Origin: Phallus indusiatus
Taxonomy: Eukaryota > Basidiomycota > Agaricomycetes > Phallales > Phallaceae
Reading direction: 5' to 3'
Length of the DNA: 64,000 nucleotides
Assembly: GCA_027605045.1 (NCBI GenBank)
Contig: JAQFWX010000048.1
Span: 297,898 to 361,897 of the forward strand
The position numbers and the translations under genes were made by a program. The number at the start of each line of letters is the position of its first letter. Position 1 is the first letter of the stretch. This document shows positions 15,092 to 27,203 of the stretch, piece after piece. The notes under the pieces were generated by a model. It saw nothing but the letters and a program-made list of their open reading frames with translations, did no database searches and was not told the DNA's origin.

Positions 15092-15749
15092 AAGAGAAGA
15101 AGTCGTGAGCAGTTACAAAAAAAAGGAGAAGTGAAAAAAGAATGAGTGAAGTACGTACAGCGACTTCTCTGGTGATAGCTTTGGAGTTTTATGGTACAAA
15201 CGTCTATAGGAAACTCCGATTTCGTCATTTTCTTGAATATTTTTCTGACGAAAAATATTTAGGTTTGCATATCATTCGTTTAGGGCTCGCCAGAGAGTGC
15301 ATCGACGATTATCCGAAAGGATGGGGATATATTGAGGATAGATCAGGATATACCTCGACATAATCTTAATCCGCTGATGCTGACATAATTATCCTTCGTC
15401 ACGTCTTTTTTGATCCATAAATCACTAGTACACCAGAGTACACCTTGCGCGGTTTCCGTAAAGACACTATCTACCATAACACACATCATCATTCATGCTT
15501 CTTTACGTTGGAAATATTACATTTCAGGAAGAAAAAGAAGGGCTCTCTGGTTTTGTTGAGACAAAATCGGAGTTTCCTTTTCTTGTGTAATAGGGTAATT
15601 TCTTCTCCTTTGTTTTCAAATCCAATCTTTGCCCCAAAGAATTGTCCAATCGTGTCCTCAACGAAGACTGCCGGAAAGATCCGCTTAGATGCTGCAAGTT
15701 CATAAAATCGAGGTTCTTGAGCCACCAATGCTGCGACTGGAGACACAAC
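15092..15749. promoter_or_regulatory. Divergent intergenic region shared by P450 and GMC 2
   Basis: The P450 start (15091, minus) and GMC 2 start (15750, plus) face away from each other across 658 bp, so both promoters must lie here or overlap. No conserved operator can be named. Long C/T-rich and A/G-rich tracts occur at 15500-15620. Confidence 0.45.
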
Positions 15750-18423
15750 ATGACCAACACAACTACTGATGTCCAAGAATTTCTCTCAAAGACCTATGAT
15801 TTCGTGGTCGTAGGTGGTGGGACAGCTGGATTAGCATTAGCTTCCCGGTAAAATCCATACTCCCTGCATCCCGGTTATGTCAGGGCTAACCTGTCCTGTA
15901 GACTATCGGAAGTTCCTGGTCTCCGCATTGGCGTCCTTGAGGCGGGTGTAGATAAGATTTCTACCGATCCTATTTTGCACGGTGGAGGTGCGTTCAAAGA
16001 GAAATCTATATACCTCGCCTGTTTATCAATCTAGTCCAGGTGGCTGGCTATTGACCGCAAGAGATCCCAAGTACCATTGGGGATTCAATTCCATTGTCCA
16101 GAAAAACCTCCTCGATCCGGTGACTGGCTCGTCCGAAAGAGTGTTAAACATTCCAAGGTGACTGGTCACTGCCGTGCCGCCGCTGATCTGAAGCACTAAA
16201 TTACCCTTTATAGGGGTAAAATGCTCGCTGGAAGTAGCGGTGTCAACGCTATGGTTTGGATGGTAATTACCCTCAAGCTACTCTGACAAGCTCACTAGTA
16301 ATTTGGCAAATCACAGAGAGCCAGTAAAGCTGAATATGACGCTTTGGAATCCGTCTTCGGTAATAAGGGCTGGAACTTTGATAATCTGCTGCCTTACTTC
16401 TGCAAAACACAAACGCACAATGCTCAACCTTCGGATATCTTTCCCGATTCAAAGGTCATTTCTGGCGTTCATGGCGCCGACGGTCCCGTGAATGTACGTC
16501 CGTTTTGTCGCTCAGTTAGTCATCTCCTGTCATCTCTTGAACATGATTGGATAGTGTTCGCAAAATTGGTGGCACTCATCTCTTATCCCCCCATTCATCA
16601 AGACCTTGACGTCTCATTCATTTGAAATTAATCCAAATCCAGATGGTGGCAATCCATTAGGTGTAATTAACGTTACGCGAGGTCTCCATCCGAAGACTTG
16701 CCGTCGTCAGGACTCTGCGGAAACTTACCTTAAGTCCACGGAAGGACGAGATAACATTACGGTCCTGATCGGGGCCCACGCCTGCAAAGTTGTCTTCGCC
16801 GAAGGAACTGGAAATCTACTTGCCACCGGTGTTCAATTTGAGTTTGCGAACGTAAAATACGTAGTCAACGCGACTAAGGAAGTCATTTTATCAGCTGGTG
16901 AGCATGCCATGGCTGTCTGGCTATCCATTTATTTTGAGCCCCGATCATCGTATATTACGTTCAGGCGCCTATCAATCGCCCCAATTGCTTGAATTATCGG
17001 GAATAGGCCAAAAGCATATTCTCAGCAAATATGGTATTGAAACTAAGGTTGAATTACCGGTGGGGGAAAATCTGCAGGTTTGAGTATATTTTCTTCTTCC
17101 GATTTTCGTATTATAATTATTGGTGTCAGGATCATATGATGGTTTATGTTAGCAAGAAGCTAAAAACGGATAGCGAGCTTAAGGCTGTGGGTCCTGGTCA
17201 AACCGAACCTATACTTCCAGCAGGTCTTTCCGTCAGATGTGTAGGAACCGATGGTCAGGAAAACGATCCCGCTCGCAGGTAAAATTTCACTTGGCGTTAC
17301 ATAAATTATGCTGCGCTAAATTTACTTTCTGTAACTTATCTTTCAAAGTGCCCAAGCTAGCGTAACGGGTGGTCCTTTCTTGATATCCCATTTAAAATCG
17401 CTGAACCTCAAGACACATTCAAATGAAGATGAAGTGAAACAGCTAGTGCATATTCTGGATAAGCTAGCGAACGACAGTCAAACGCCTTTGGAACGTGTTC
17501 AATTAAAGCTCCAAAAACATTGGCTTGAAAATCCAAGCGACAATGTCCCCGAGGCGTGCATAATGTTGGCATCTTTTCCTGGATTCGCCGGGATACCTAC
17601 TCCCGAAGGAGGCATGACCGCGTTTATCCCCATATCTCATTTTGTATATAGTTATTCACTTCTTTCGCTTGAAAATATGGCACTTACTTTATTTAACAGC
17701 GTCCTGCTAGCCGAGGTTCAGTAGTAAGTCATTTACTTTAAATTTCTGTCTGATCTAGCCGAGTGTCCTTACTTGTTTTGCATAGCATATTGGGTCAGCG
17801 GATCCTTTAGCGGCTCCCATTATTGATGTCAATTGCTTCAATGATTACGGTTAGCCGTCAATAGAATCTCAAAGCCTAAGCTTATTCCCAATGAATAGAC
17901 ATCCGTGCATTTTTGATCATGCTAAGATTTGTCGAAGGATTGGTTAGGCAAGAACCTTTTGCATCTCTCATTGTCCAGGAACCATCGCTTTCAGATGAAG
18001 AACTCATCAAGTATGCTCCATGTGACTATCCTTTAGGACAGAATGCGTTCAATGACACGCTTTCTTTCTTCTCCTCTTAGGTACATCCGCAGTCATGCAC
18101 AAGTCATGTTTCACCCTATTAGTACCACTCCGATGGCATCTCGTGAATTGGGTGGTGTAGTCGATGAGACTCTTACCGTATATGGCACTCAGAATCTGAG
18201 AGTCGGTGAGTTCTTTCTTTCGAAACACAATACGGGTTTGTACTTAAAATACTTGCATCTTATCCAGTGGACGCCGGCATTTTCCCAGTCCAGATAAGTG
18301 CCATGCCTCAGGCTAGCATATATGCAGTGGCTGAGAAGGTATGAAAAATAATCTTGTTAATACTAAAGGTCCTCACGAGCTATCCAGGCAGCTGATATCA
18401 TAAAGTCACGCTACGTATCCTGA
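15750..18423 (+). CDS. GMC oxidoreductase 2 with Met at the second catalytic position
   Basis: It starts at ATG 15750 (MTNTTTDVQEF), shows FAD-binding YDFVVVGGGTAGLALAS, then VLEAGVDKI, GKMLAGSSGVNAMVWM and [19 protein letters not shown]. Introns join in phase throughout, including one at about 16494-16548 that keeps the frame through NWWHSSLIPPF. The C-terminus has AQVMFHPISTTPM, which retains the first catalytic His. The position that is His or Asn in active GMC enzymes falls in FPVQISAMPQASIYAVAEK and is Met here; the surrounding splice junction (GTC G|TG GAC GCC) is unambiguous. The stop is at 18421-18423 after AADIIKSRYVS. No signal peptide is seen. Everything else looks intact, so the protein is probably made, but classic alcohol oxidation may be lost or altered. 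It is a clear paralogue of the GMC gene ending at 9228 and part of the same cluster. Confidence 0.87.
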
Positions 18424-20269
18424 GCAACAAATCAATCCTTTTTGTCGTGTACTCTTAGGATAGAAAACAGTATAGAAACATGTAACTTGAACGTTGAATC
18501 AGAAGAGGAATCCTGTTCTCTTCTTAGAAGCTGATACAGTATGTTTAACCCAGAGAAAAGATCGACAATCCGCTCATATGACTCGCAGTGGCTAATACAC
18601 CGAGCTATGTAGCTTTGTGTGAACCTACACAAAAGGGGACAATACTCCGAGCGTGAGACGTTTTTCCTGATATCATATGCTCCTGAGTTCTAAGGCCTAA
18701 GGCCTAAGGCTTCTATCTCTGTTTGATATCAAATGACAGTCCACCATGATTGGTCCTTTTTGACGACCTTCCGCTGATTTGTGTCGAGATCTTTTGTTAT
18801 CTGTTGAAAGAAAGTGATATATCAGCTGCCCACGAGCTCATGATGGGAAAATCAACATGCTGTGCGTTTGTTGTTAATAAATTGGCTGTAATTTCGAAGT
18901 TAAGTTGCGGTGAACGGATTTACTAGGCTCTAGCTTCATCCAAAAACGCACTTCTGGGTAAAAGTATCACACCCTTTGCGGAACGAGCGGCTGTCGCAAG
19001 CCATTCCAGTAGGAACAGCTTCGAAATTATTTTGATGCTCATTGTACGTGCTGTGCTGTTGGCCACTCAGTGTCGTCATGATACCCATGTGCGCATGCAT
19101 GAAAATTATTAGTGACTGGTAACTATTAACTGGTAACTGGTAACCACTTGCACATTTTCGGTTATGGAGACTCAAAACCTTCATATAGAGGAATAGAAAT
19201 CACTTCGACAAGAGAAGCAGGTACCATTAACACACAATATTTAAAATATCGGGTTCTCCAGATCTCAAGTTTTCACGTGTTGCTGCAATTGAATCAAGAA
19301 CCGCCACATGTTTCTGATCCGATATTGATAGATTTTCCGGTGTTGAGTACAAATCAACTAAGTTCATCGATTCATCCACGCCCTAGCTCTTTCGACGATA
19401 ACATGAGAGATCTTAATATCGCCTAACCAGTCTTGAACAGAGTTTTGTAAGTACTTACAGATCTATGATCTATGAGTGCGCATTGTTTGTTGCCGTCGAT
19501 ACATTTGATCCATCTTTGGAGAAGACTGCCACAAATATATGATGTAGACATCTATAATATGTTCATGGTCCATTCTTGGCTTCGCTTGAGCATAAATTAA
19601 CATGCGGGGGAGAATTCATGAGTCGTATTGAGTTTTAGTACCTCTTCGGTATTTCCAGTTTGTGAATGGGTTTTTAAGATATGTTTATACATAGTCCGCC
19701 TCGTGCGCCTGGTAATACGATCAATCGTGACAGTTACATAGTAGGAGTTCTAAAGCTAACGGTTTGTGATAAATGAGCGCTGTGCATTTGCAAGCAAATT
19801 AGTGGTGCATCAAATTGGCTTGAAATCAGATCAACAAATTGAAATGACTGAAACGTCAGCCAGACATCGTTTTCAAAAAGGGTCCTATAGTCCTAATTGA
19901 CTCAGCAGTCCAGTCTATATGAACACTGTACACATGCTGTGATCAATGTCCACTGATACGTAAATGCCACCCGTCATATATGCAGTACAATGGAATTATT
20001 GAGAGTTAAACAAATTTAGTTAGTGCGACATGAAAGCTCCGATAACTCCTTGCCAAATTGATGTGCTGACTAAGCGGGGCGAAGTAATTAACTTAGGTCG
20101 GTTAAAACTTAGTCCGTTATTTAAGGGTGATTGAAACTTCAGCTTGTTGAACAGATCGAATTATAAGTTTGCAGTACATAGATGAATGGTAATACATTGA
20201 TAAATAATGGCATATATAGTTGAAATAACAAATAATTGTCACAAGATACAACAAAAAAGACGTACAGAA
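18424..20269. other. Gene-poor gap between GMC 2 and the terpene cyclase
   Basis: Both flanking genes end here (GMC 2 on plus, cyclase on minus), so 1.8 kb lies between convergent 3' ends. Small open frames (18936-19184 minus, 19148-19426 plus) have no recognisable domain. A short CTAAGGC-type triplicate repeat lies near 18690-18712. I see nothing else. Confidence 0.4.
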
Positions 20270-21394
20270 CTAGTTCTCCATCATCAATTCTTTCAGTCGA
20301 TAGCGAGTGGTAGATGTATGAAAGCGGAGATATCGCCCCATGAACTCCTGAAAAACGATAAGATGCTCCGGTGTTTCAGACAACGTGTCTGAAATGCAGT
20401 CAACCAAAAGAAGAGTTTCTTCGCATATTTCCTCAAGAGTGGCCACGACGCTTTTCCCAGAGATCTTTGCGCGCATGTGTACAAAATTATCGTCTTCTCC
20501 GGCAAGCTCTTCTTTGTAAAAGGAAAGGATGTCGTTGACTCGGTTAATGACTCTAGGAAATCCGGGATGGCCTGCGCAAAGGGGGTAATGTCAGGTCGGG
20601 AAGGGTGATAAAACAGCCAGTACGCGTATTGAGCCGGAGCGCCTGACTTGAGGCGAACGTATTCTGGAAATTCGGGGGCAGAAGGGTGGTGGTTCATATT
20701 TTTGGTAAGCGACTCCAAAGCCGTCCCTTGAATGAATTCATAGAAGCCAATAGTAATAGCGTTCGCCGCTAACGGATGGTAATATTTCCACATGCGGGGT
20801 ATTAGAACTTTAGACAAACATTCGAGAATCGGATCGGCTTGAGGCTTTCCAGTCAGGAGGTTAAGTTGGAAGGCGTGAAGGACTTCTGGCGTTTTCGTAA
20901 GATTGTCGTCGATGTGGAAAATGGCAATGTTGCAAATCACTATGAGAACTTTCAAGTCCATAGGATGAAACGGATAAAATCCTTCGGCGACCTGGCAGGC
21001 CCATGTGAGCCATCGCTGGACGGATGAGACGTCAATATTCAGCTCTTTAAGCTCCTTCAGAACTTCTGCTTTCAATTCATCGGTAGGAGGAGGATCGAAG
21101 TTTAATGATCCACGGCGAGAAGCGCGTCGTACGAAGTATCGAACTATATCACGAACAGATTCAAGCAGGTCCTGGGAAGGACGATATCAACAACACCATC
21201 CCGACAAGTTGGGGAAGGCACTTACAGGACGTCTCGTCTCTAATCCCGTCAGATTGAGTGTGCTGGAAGTCTCTTTTGAGCTCTTCAAAAGGGTATCGTT
21301 TTTAAGAGAAGGCTGTAGCCGAAATGAAGTCAAAGTTCGGAATGTAGTATGCGATAGTACCGGTACCCACCAGAACCAGTGTTTGAGTCATCAT
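20270..21394 (-). pseudogene. Trichodiene-synthase-like sesquiterpene cyclase with one-base frameshift
   Basis: Class I sesquiterpene cyclases ionise farnesyl diphosphate with Mg2+ bound by a DDxx(D/E) and an NSE-type motif. The gene starts at ATG 21394 (tandem ATGATG). Two N-terminal introns are supported, the second (GTAAGT...CCAG) leading into DLLESVRDIVRYFVRRASR. The main exon carries IAIFHIDDNLTK (acid motif) and a PDITPFAQAIPDF segment. At plus 20551-20557 the frame breaks: upstream codons read GAT TTC CTA, while homologous coding resumes one base out of register with VNDILSFYKEEL, the NDxxSxxxE motif, and stays open to TAG at 20270-20272. A single missing base explains this. An alternative is a 76-nt intron (GTACTG...CTAG) that would remove about 24 conserved residues, which seems unlikely. 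If the break is real the metal-binding C-terminal part is lost. A TATA-like element sits about 45 nt upstream of the start. Confidence 0.8.
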
Positions 21395-21438
21395 TAGGCT
21401 TTACAGATGCAGGGGATTCCTGGTCAGATCGGGTTGGG

Positions 21439-21446
21439 CTTTATAT
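21439..21446 (-). promoter_or_regulatory. TATA-like element of the terpene cyclase gene
   Basis: The minus strand reads ATATAAAG about 45 nt upstream of the cyclase start at 21394, a plausible core-promoter position if the 5' leader is very short. Confidence 0.4.
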
Positions 21447-21615
21447 GACATTGCAGTCCCGACCGATTATCAAAATATTTCTCTTTCGAAATTAGCCGCA
21501 GAGGCAAAAAAAAATTGGCACGGTTCGCCCGCGAGAACTAAAAAAAGGATGACGGTCAGGCAGACATCTCTTTCACCGGTGCCTCAAGCCGGAAAAAAAT
21601 CGAAAATAAATTATC

Positions 21616-21636
21616 ATTATTATTATTATTATTATT
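21616..21636. repeat. (ATT)7 microsatellite
   Basis: Seven consecutive ATT units in non-coding sequence between two divergent genes. Confidence 0.9.
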
Positions 21637-22502
21637 GTGACGCGATAGAGAAAGGGCGCAAATTGAAAGCAGGAACACACAATGGGGTCTAATGGGGTTG
21701 GCGTTTGAACATGACGCATGCCGGCGTCTCTGAAGAGTGCACCGGGTCCTAGGACTACTGGTATCCTGAGCGAAATTCGAAACAATATCGAATTATGTAA
21801 TTGGGATATTCCATTACCCAGGGATACCTACTATCATCTATCTAATTGTGTTACACGTCACGCGTCACGACTTTTACAACAGGACAAATCACTTTGAAAT
21901 CCCTGAGACTAAAGGAGATTCAGAAACGTCGCCCAACTATTCATACAGGTCAAAATCCAAAATTTCAAATGCTCTTATTTCAAAGATGAGTCAGATTCAC
22001 CTACTACTGCACGTTGATAAATGACTCCATCCTTTTCTCGGCAAGATAGTAATATTTGGTTGAACGGTATTGCTTGATAGTTTTACTACATAGACCTTTA
22101 TTTATACAGCCTCTCAGCGGTTGGTTGATCATCCGATTGATGATAATTGTTCCGGGCTGGTTTCTTTTCTGACAATAGGGAGAGAAACGACGAGACAAAG
22201 TCTTCTTCCATCTTTTTCAGATCACCAGCTGTATATGAAACTACTGTTCGAAGCACTGATGATATACGTCCTTGTTCCGGTCATGATGGAAGTCGATATC
22301 CGACCGCTTGATCGGGACAATTCTCAGGCTTGCTCAAGAGGGAAGCTCATTTCAGTAACCAAACATACTGATACGCGAACTAGAGTCTCCACCTCACTTC
22401 ATCCAATGGTACTGTGGCGCGTGTTTCGCCCAATAATACAGGATCATGTAATATCTACTGTGCCCAACTCGATCGCTGATAACATCATTCAAATACCGCC
22501 CT

Positions 22503-22509
22503 TATAAAT
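22503..22509 (+). promoter_or_regulatory. TATA box of DUF6534 gene 1
   Basis: TATAAAT lies about 50 nt upstream of the ATG at 22560 and is followed by a pyrimidine-rich leader. Confidence 0.45.
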
Positions 22510-22559
22510 ATTCATACTTTCTAGAGCACTGCCACATCTCCTTCCTTTGCAACTTCGAT

Positions 22560-24247
22560 ATGTCCTCAACTGCGAATGCTGAGCCCACCGACCCTAATGC
22601 CTTCCCGATGCTTCCTCCCGGCGCGTCATTAGCGGGGAATTTACAGGGGACTTTTGGAGTCGTCATCGTGGCTATCATAATATCCGCTTTCTTAACCGGC
22701 ATCTTGACTCTACAGACGTACACCTACTACACCTTGTTCCCTAAAGATTCACTTTTCAGAAAATCTATGGTAAAAGAACATCGTTTAGTCATCTAAGCAA
22801 ATTGTGTCTAACACCTTATTTTCCAGGTGGCATTGATTTTGTATGTTTTCACTCCGTGATTATTCGTCCTGACGAGTGATTATTCACGATGGCTCAGTAT
22901 TCTGGATTTCGCACAATTTTGCTGTATAACGGATTTCGGCTGTACTTCTTTTCATCAGTCGTTTGGAACTCGATTGCTAATAAAATGCTTAGGGTGGTAT
23001 TTGGTTCGCAACTGGGGCAACGTAGATTCACTAGCTATCATCAGACCCACCTACGGTCTTTTCGTAGTATTTGGGAGCCTGGTCATATTCCTTGTTCAAT
23101 GTCTTTTCCTCCAACGGATATTCACGCTTGACAAGAAGTTGAGGTATCTGACAATCCCAATTTTCCTCTTAATCAGCATCGAATTTGCTTTCGGGATGCT
23201 TGGTGCTAGTTATGGTATCAAAGTGCGCCCCTTTGTCGATATCAGTAGTATGTCTGTTTTAATTGTGATTTGTCCAACGCTAACATCTACCTTCAGCCAA
23301 AGGTTTCAACGGAGTGAGTCGTATTCCCTAATAAAAGTTATTTTTATATACATAAAATCTCTAGTCAGTCGTGGCTGTTTGGCTTGGCACCGGTGTGGCG
23401 GCAGACGTAGGACTGGCGGCTGTACTCTCATATATCCTGCATGTCAAACGAACTGGTTTTCGTAAGACAGAGTAAGCATCTCGAACCAGATAATAATAGC
23501 GCTTGACCGATAATTTGATTCATAGCAACCTTATTTCCAAACTCATTGTTTGGTCTGTTAGTATGTATATGACAGTTTACGATCAAATATTCCGGAAATA
23601 ACCCTTTTTTTAGATACTTGCCTATTGACAAGGTGAGACTAGACGACCGAGAAAAGAATGATGTAACTCACGAGCGTTGTTAAGTATCGTTGCCCTTCTC
23701 AACATCATTTTCGTAAGTCCTTTCACTGGAATTATAGTACATCATGCTAAAAAATACATCAGTTCTACAAACAGGTATATCAAACTTTTTCTTTTTCATC
23801 ACATGTTAATTTCTGTGATTATTAGGATGTCCTGCAAAATGTTCATCTGATTTGCAACATGATCCTTTGTAGACGTAAGCTCAATTTCAAAAGTAAATCC
23901 AAAGCCTACACTAAATTTTATCAAGTTTTCTCCAACTCTTTATTGGCTTCTTACAACAGACGAGCTTCGCTGAAATCTACCGAAGAAGTAGGATCGTTAT
24001 CTTCGAAGTATGTTTCTTATTTGAAGCGTCTACGGGACTTCTCACACATTTTCGCAGTATGAGCACCAACGGCATCCTAGTCAAAACTGAGCGCACAACG
24101 GATGGTCGGATTTACTCTGCACAGCAATCAAGTCGTACGCGGGTGTCAGATAACGAACCTAAATCCTTAATTATTGAACGGAGTTGGGACTATGAAATGT
24201 ATCCCGTTAGGCAAAAGGAGACGGATACGGAAGGCACTAGTGTCTAA
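22560..24247 (+). CDS. DUF6534-type multispan membrane protein 1
   Basis: DUF6534 proteins are fungal, mostly basidiomycete, membrane proteins with about seven TM helices and unknown function. Start ATG 22560 gives MSSTANAEPTDPNAFPMLPP, then a first TM segment (GVVIVAIIISAFLTGILTLQ) and YTYYTLFPKDSLF. Later exons give WGNVDSLAIIRPTYGLFVVF, IFLVQCLFLQRIFTLDKKLR, further TM helices, GTGVAADVGLAAVLSYIL with HVKRTGFRKT, NLISKLIVWSVNTCLLT and FYQVFSNSLLASYNRRASL. The order and motifs match the family. A polar cytoplasmic tail follows and ends at TAA 24245-24247 after a GTATGT...CGCAG intron. The middle exons (23480-23930) are the least certain. It is a paralogue of the minus-strand gene at 30172-31942. 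Confidence 0.72.
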
Positions 24248-25082
24248 ATTGCGCTCTCACGGCACCTGTTTTCCTATTGGGCTCTTTTTCCTCCCGCCAG
24301 TTATCTCCAAATACCCTGCTGGAGTGTGCAAAAATCTCCAAGAATTTTTTTTTAAAAAAAATGGTAATATTTCGTTTAATTTAAAACGTACTACTTCCTC
24401 CTTCTATGTAATATTATCACGCTATTACGAATCGTCTTTATAAATGACTACTAGTGTCAGATTTTTGAATGCCTTTCCGCTGCGCCGGGGTGACGCAGAC
24501 GTCGGCGAATAACATGTGTATGCCATAATGGAAGCTTCTAGTGCTGGACCGTGCCTCGTGCTGTTCGAACCCTCTTGCTGGCGGTATTTACAATCCATTA
24601 TCTTGCCGTCAGATGATAATCCATAACGTCCGGTGCATCGTTCGACACTTATCAGGAGACTGTGGATCAACACACTGTACTAGTGTCAAGTGCCCAAAAA
24701 TCTAGTGCAAATATGTACACGGGAAATTGTATTGACACATCCGTATTAGCTTTCTGTATCTCTAAGAAGTCGAAGTGAAACTGTAGTGACACAGTTGCAT
24801 CAAATCACCCTGGTGTGTTCTAGTGACGAACTGTCTTCCAACAGTGATGAACTCATTTCGTACTGACACTTTTGAATCTTCTCGATGGTACCTATGGAAT
24901 ACTGTGTCGCCTAGAATGGGGAAATCAACGTTGCGCGGAAGCTGTCAGTGCGAGACAACTCGCATCAAAGAATTTATGCATTTGCTACATTAATAAGCCT
25001 GAGTACAGTCCTTTTAAGGAAAAACAGAGATGTGGCAGAATATTTAAAAAGGAATAGCGAGCGTGCTAGTGGGAAAGTGTAA
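24248..25082. other. Convergent intergenic gap
   Basis: This lies between the 3' ends of DUF6534 gene 1 (plus) and the MFS transporter (minus). Small open frames (24425-24673 minus, 24872-25057 plus) have no recognisable domain. A mixed T/A homopolymer lies at 24343-24362. Nothing else is visible. Confidence 0.4.
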
Positions 25083-27203
25083 TCATCGGGCCAAAGAGCT
25101 TCTGCTCCTGATTTCTGCACCTTTGAAATAGATCCAGATGGGAAAGGGTATTCCGATAAATATAGCAAGTCCCGCCAGTAACGAATTCCCACCGCCGTTT
25201 CCCAGTTTTGCGTACATCTGCTCACCAAAGAGTGGGAATGCGAAACCTAGAACTGAACGGAAAACGGCGGCGGCAGATAAGGCGCTAGCGGCGTATGTGA
25301 AAGCGTCGACGAGGTATAATTGGATAGGAAGAAAGGATGTCATGAGACCGAACCTGAAAAGAAGCAAATGTCAGCCAACGGTGATCAAACGGTCCATATG
25401 CTCCTCACCCAAATATAGCTGTTCCAATGATGGGCATAATCCAAAACACTTCAGCTTGAGCAGACCACCCATACCAGCTTCAGCCGAGGAATCAGAATGG
25501 AAAGGCATATCAATAAGAAGCACATACAACAGTCCAATCGGTACGAAGAAGGAACCGAATATCAAGGAGGGTATTCTCATCTCCGGCGTACCAATCCCAC
25601 CGTTTTTATCAGCTAACTGCAATTATGCCAATCAAATGGTGTATTATGTGCCAAACGTTGAATAAAATCCCTTACCCTGTTATAGATTTTATTCGAAATC
25701 TTTACTCCGAATAAAGTAGCAATGATGAGCCCAATGCCAAGGCCTATGTATGCAAGGCCGGAAACACCGACGGAGAAGTGATACACCTGTATAAACAGAG
25801 TTGGAAACGTTGTGAACATCAGATAGTATATTCCATAGTTCCTAGATAATGATATAAATAAGTGATGATTTTTGTCCTAACCGAAAAGAAGTGAGACTCA
25901 CAACGCCATGAATGCGCTCAAAATAAAGCATATGAAGCTTCGGGTCAGCATGATCGCAGGTCGGCTAATGTTCAGCCACAAAATGTTCCAGTTGAAGCCT
26001 CCAACGGCCAAAGACGGGTTCTCTTTGATGAAATTTTCTAGGTCACCATCTTCCTTCGCGATTTTGTAACGAATGGCTGGATGATATGTTTCCCGTAAAA
26101 GTGGGATCCCAATGATTGCAGCGACACCACAAAGAGCGCTGATTGTGACAAATACCCATTTCACACCCACACCCTCAGTGATGAATCCCCTGGAGCAGAT
26201 GTGATGAAACTAATGAAAGTGTAGAAAATTAAAACACATACCGCAGATTGGTCCAATGACGGGACCTCAAAGAAATTGTAAGCGATCAAGAAATTTGATA
26301 TTGTGGGAAATACCTATTAAGGGGCCTAGTGTATATAAAGCCATGGCCCCCGCTCTCTCACGTTCTGAGAAAAGATCGCCCACCGTCCCGCCACCGATCG
26401 CCAGTGGAGTTGCACCAGTCCATCCAGCTAAACGAACGATTTGACTTTGACTTCGACTTTGACATAAAAAGAAAAGATGAGAATACCCAAGAACCTAAAT
26501 CCAATCAATGAGGCGCCGGTTGGAGCAAAGCCGCAGGCGAGGTTGAAAGCCAAAAATACAAGATTGTTGATATGATAAACCTGTGCAAAGAATAATAGGG
26601 TGCAACATACATCACGGAAAAAAGTCGCACTTACCCACGTACGTCCATACATTTCCGAAAGTGGCGCGATAAAAAGAGGACCAAAAGCAAATGAGAGAAG
26701 GAATATAGACAAGGTGAGAGCTAGCACTGTGGGATTGGTGATTCCTAGAGGACACTAAGATAAAAGAAAAGTATAAAGTCTCATAAAGATATTGAAAACG
26801 GACCATATTTTTCCGCGATATTTGGTAACGCAGGGGCAATCATGGATGTTCCCAAGGGAGCTACGAACGTATACAGGGAAACCTAAATTGAAGGTTGTTA
26901 CGACTTGAGTGAGTTTTAAGAGTATGATTATTCATTACTATAGCCACGGTTATCTTTACAATTTACAAGTAATTAATGTTGGCATGACATTAAGAAAGAA
27001 TAAAACCTACGCACCCACTTCTTTCCCAAAGGCCAATTTCGCGGATTTCTTGGATCATAATTCCAATCAATTTTTCCATCTTGTTTTTCTAAGTTGTCTT
27101 TTTCAGCTTCTTTGTTCTCATTTTTATCTAAACTTGAAGCATGGTCCAAACTTGCAGGTGCTTCGCCGCTAGTCCTGGGTGATGACTGCAGAGCTTCGCT
27201 CAT
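25083..27203 (-). CDS. MFS drug/metabolite transporter (DHA1-like, 12 TM)
   Basis: Plasma-membrane antiporters of this group export toxins and secondary metabolites by proton exchange. From ATG 27203 a polar N-terminal tail of about 60 residues leads to WNYDPRNPRNWPLGKKW, the signature that precedes TM1 in fungal DHA1 transporters. Joined exons then give TM segments with ITNPTVLALTLSIFLLSFAF, GPLFIAPLSEMYGRTWV (motif A region), HINNLVFLAFNLACGFAP, RLAGWTGATPLAIGGG, LRETYHPAIRYKIAKE (central loop), NYGIYYLMFTTFPTLF and a C-terminal FGLMTSFLPIQLYLVDAFTY with SVLGFAFPLFGEQMY. The stop is at 25083-25085. At least ten introns are needed; one near 25475-25530 restores WYGWSAQAEVFW in phase. No broken motif was seen. 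Its position close to the terpene cluster makes product export plausible, but that is inference. Confidence 0.85.

Larger units (their letters stand above)
21395..22559. other. Divergent gap between terpene cyclase and DUF6534 gene 1
   Basis: The cyclase promoter is on the left and the DUF6534 promoter on the right. An (ATT)n microsatellite occupies 21616-21636. The plus frame 22121-22507 shows no domain or splice context and I do not call it. A TATAAAT element at about 22503-22509 lies about 50 nt before the ATG at 22560. Confidence 0.45.

Noticed and set aside
20473..20700. Intron of about 76 nt (GTACTG...CTAG) as explanation of the cyclase frame change
   Set aside because: It would excise a segment that fits the family pattern directly before the NDxxSxxxE motif; a one-base indel is simpler, though not proven.
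22121..22507. 128-codon plus-strand frame as a gene
   Set aside because: No domain, no splice context, and it lies in the shared upstream region of two divergent genes with a TATA box beginning at its end.
24530..24620. B-box-like GGTTCGAAC on the minus strand suggesting a tRNA
   Set aside because: The flanking bases cannot form a T-arm stem, no A box lies at the right distance, and no cloverleaf folds.
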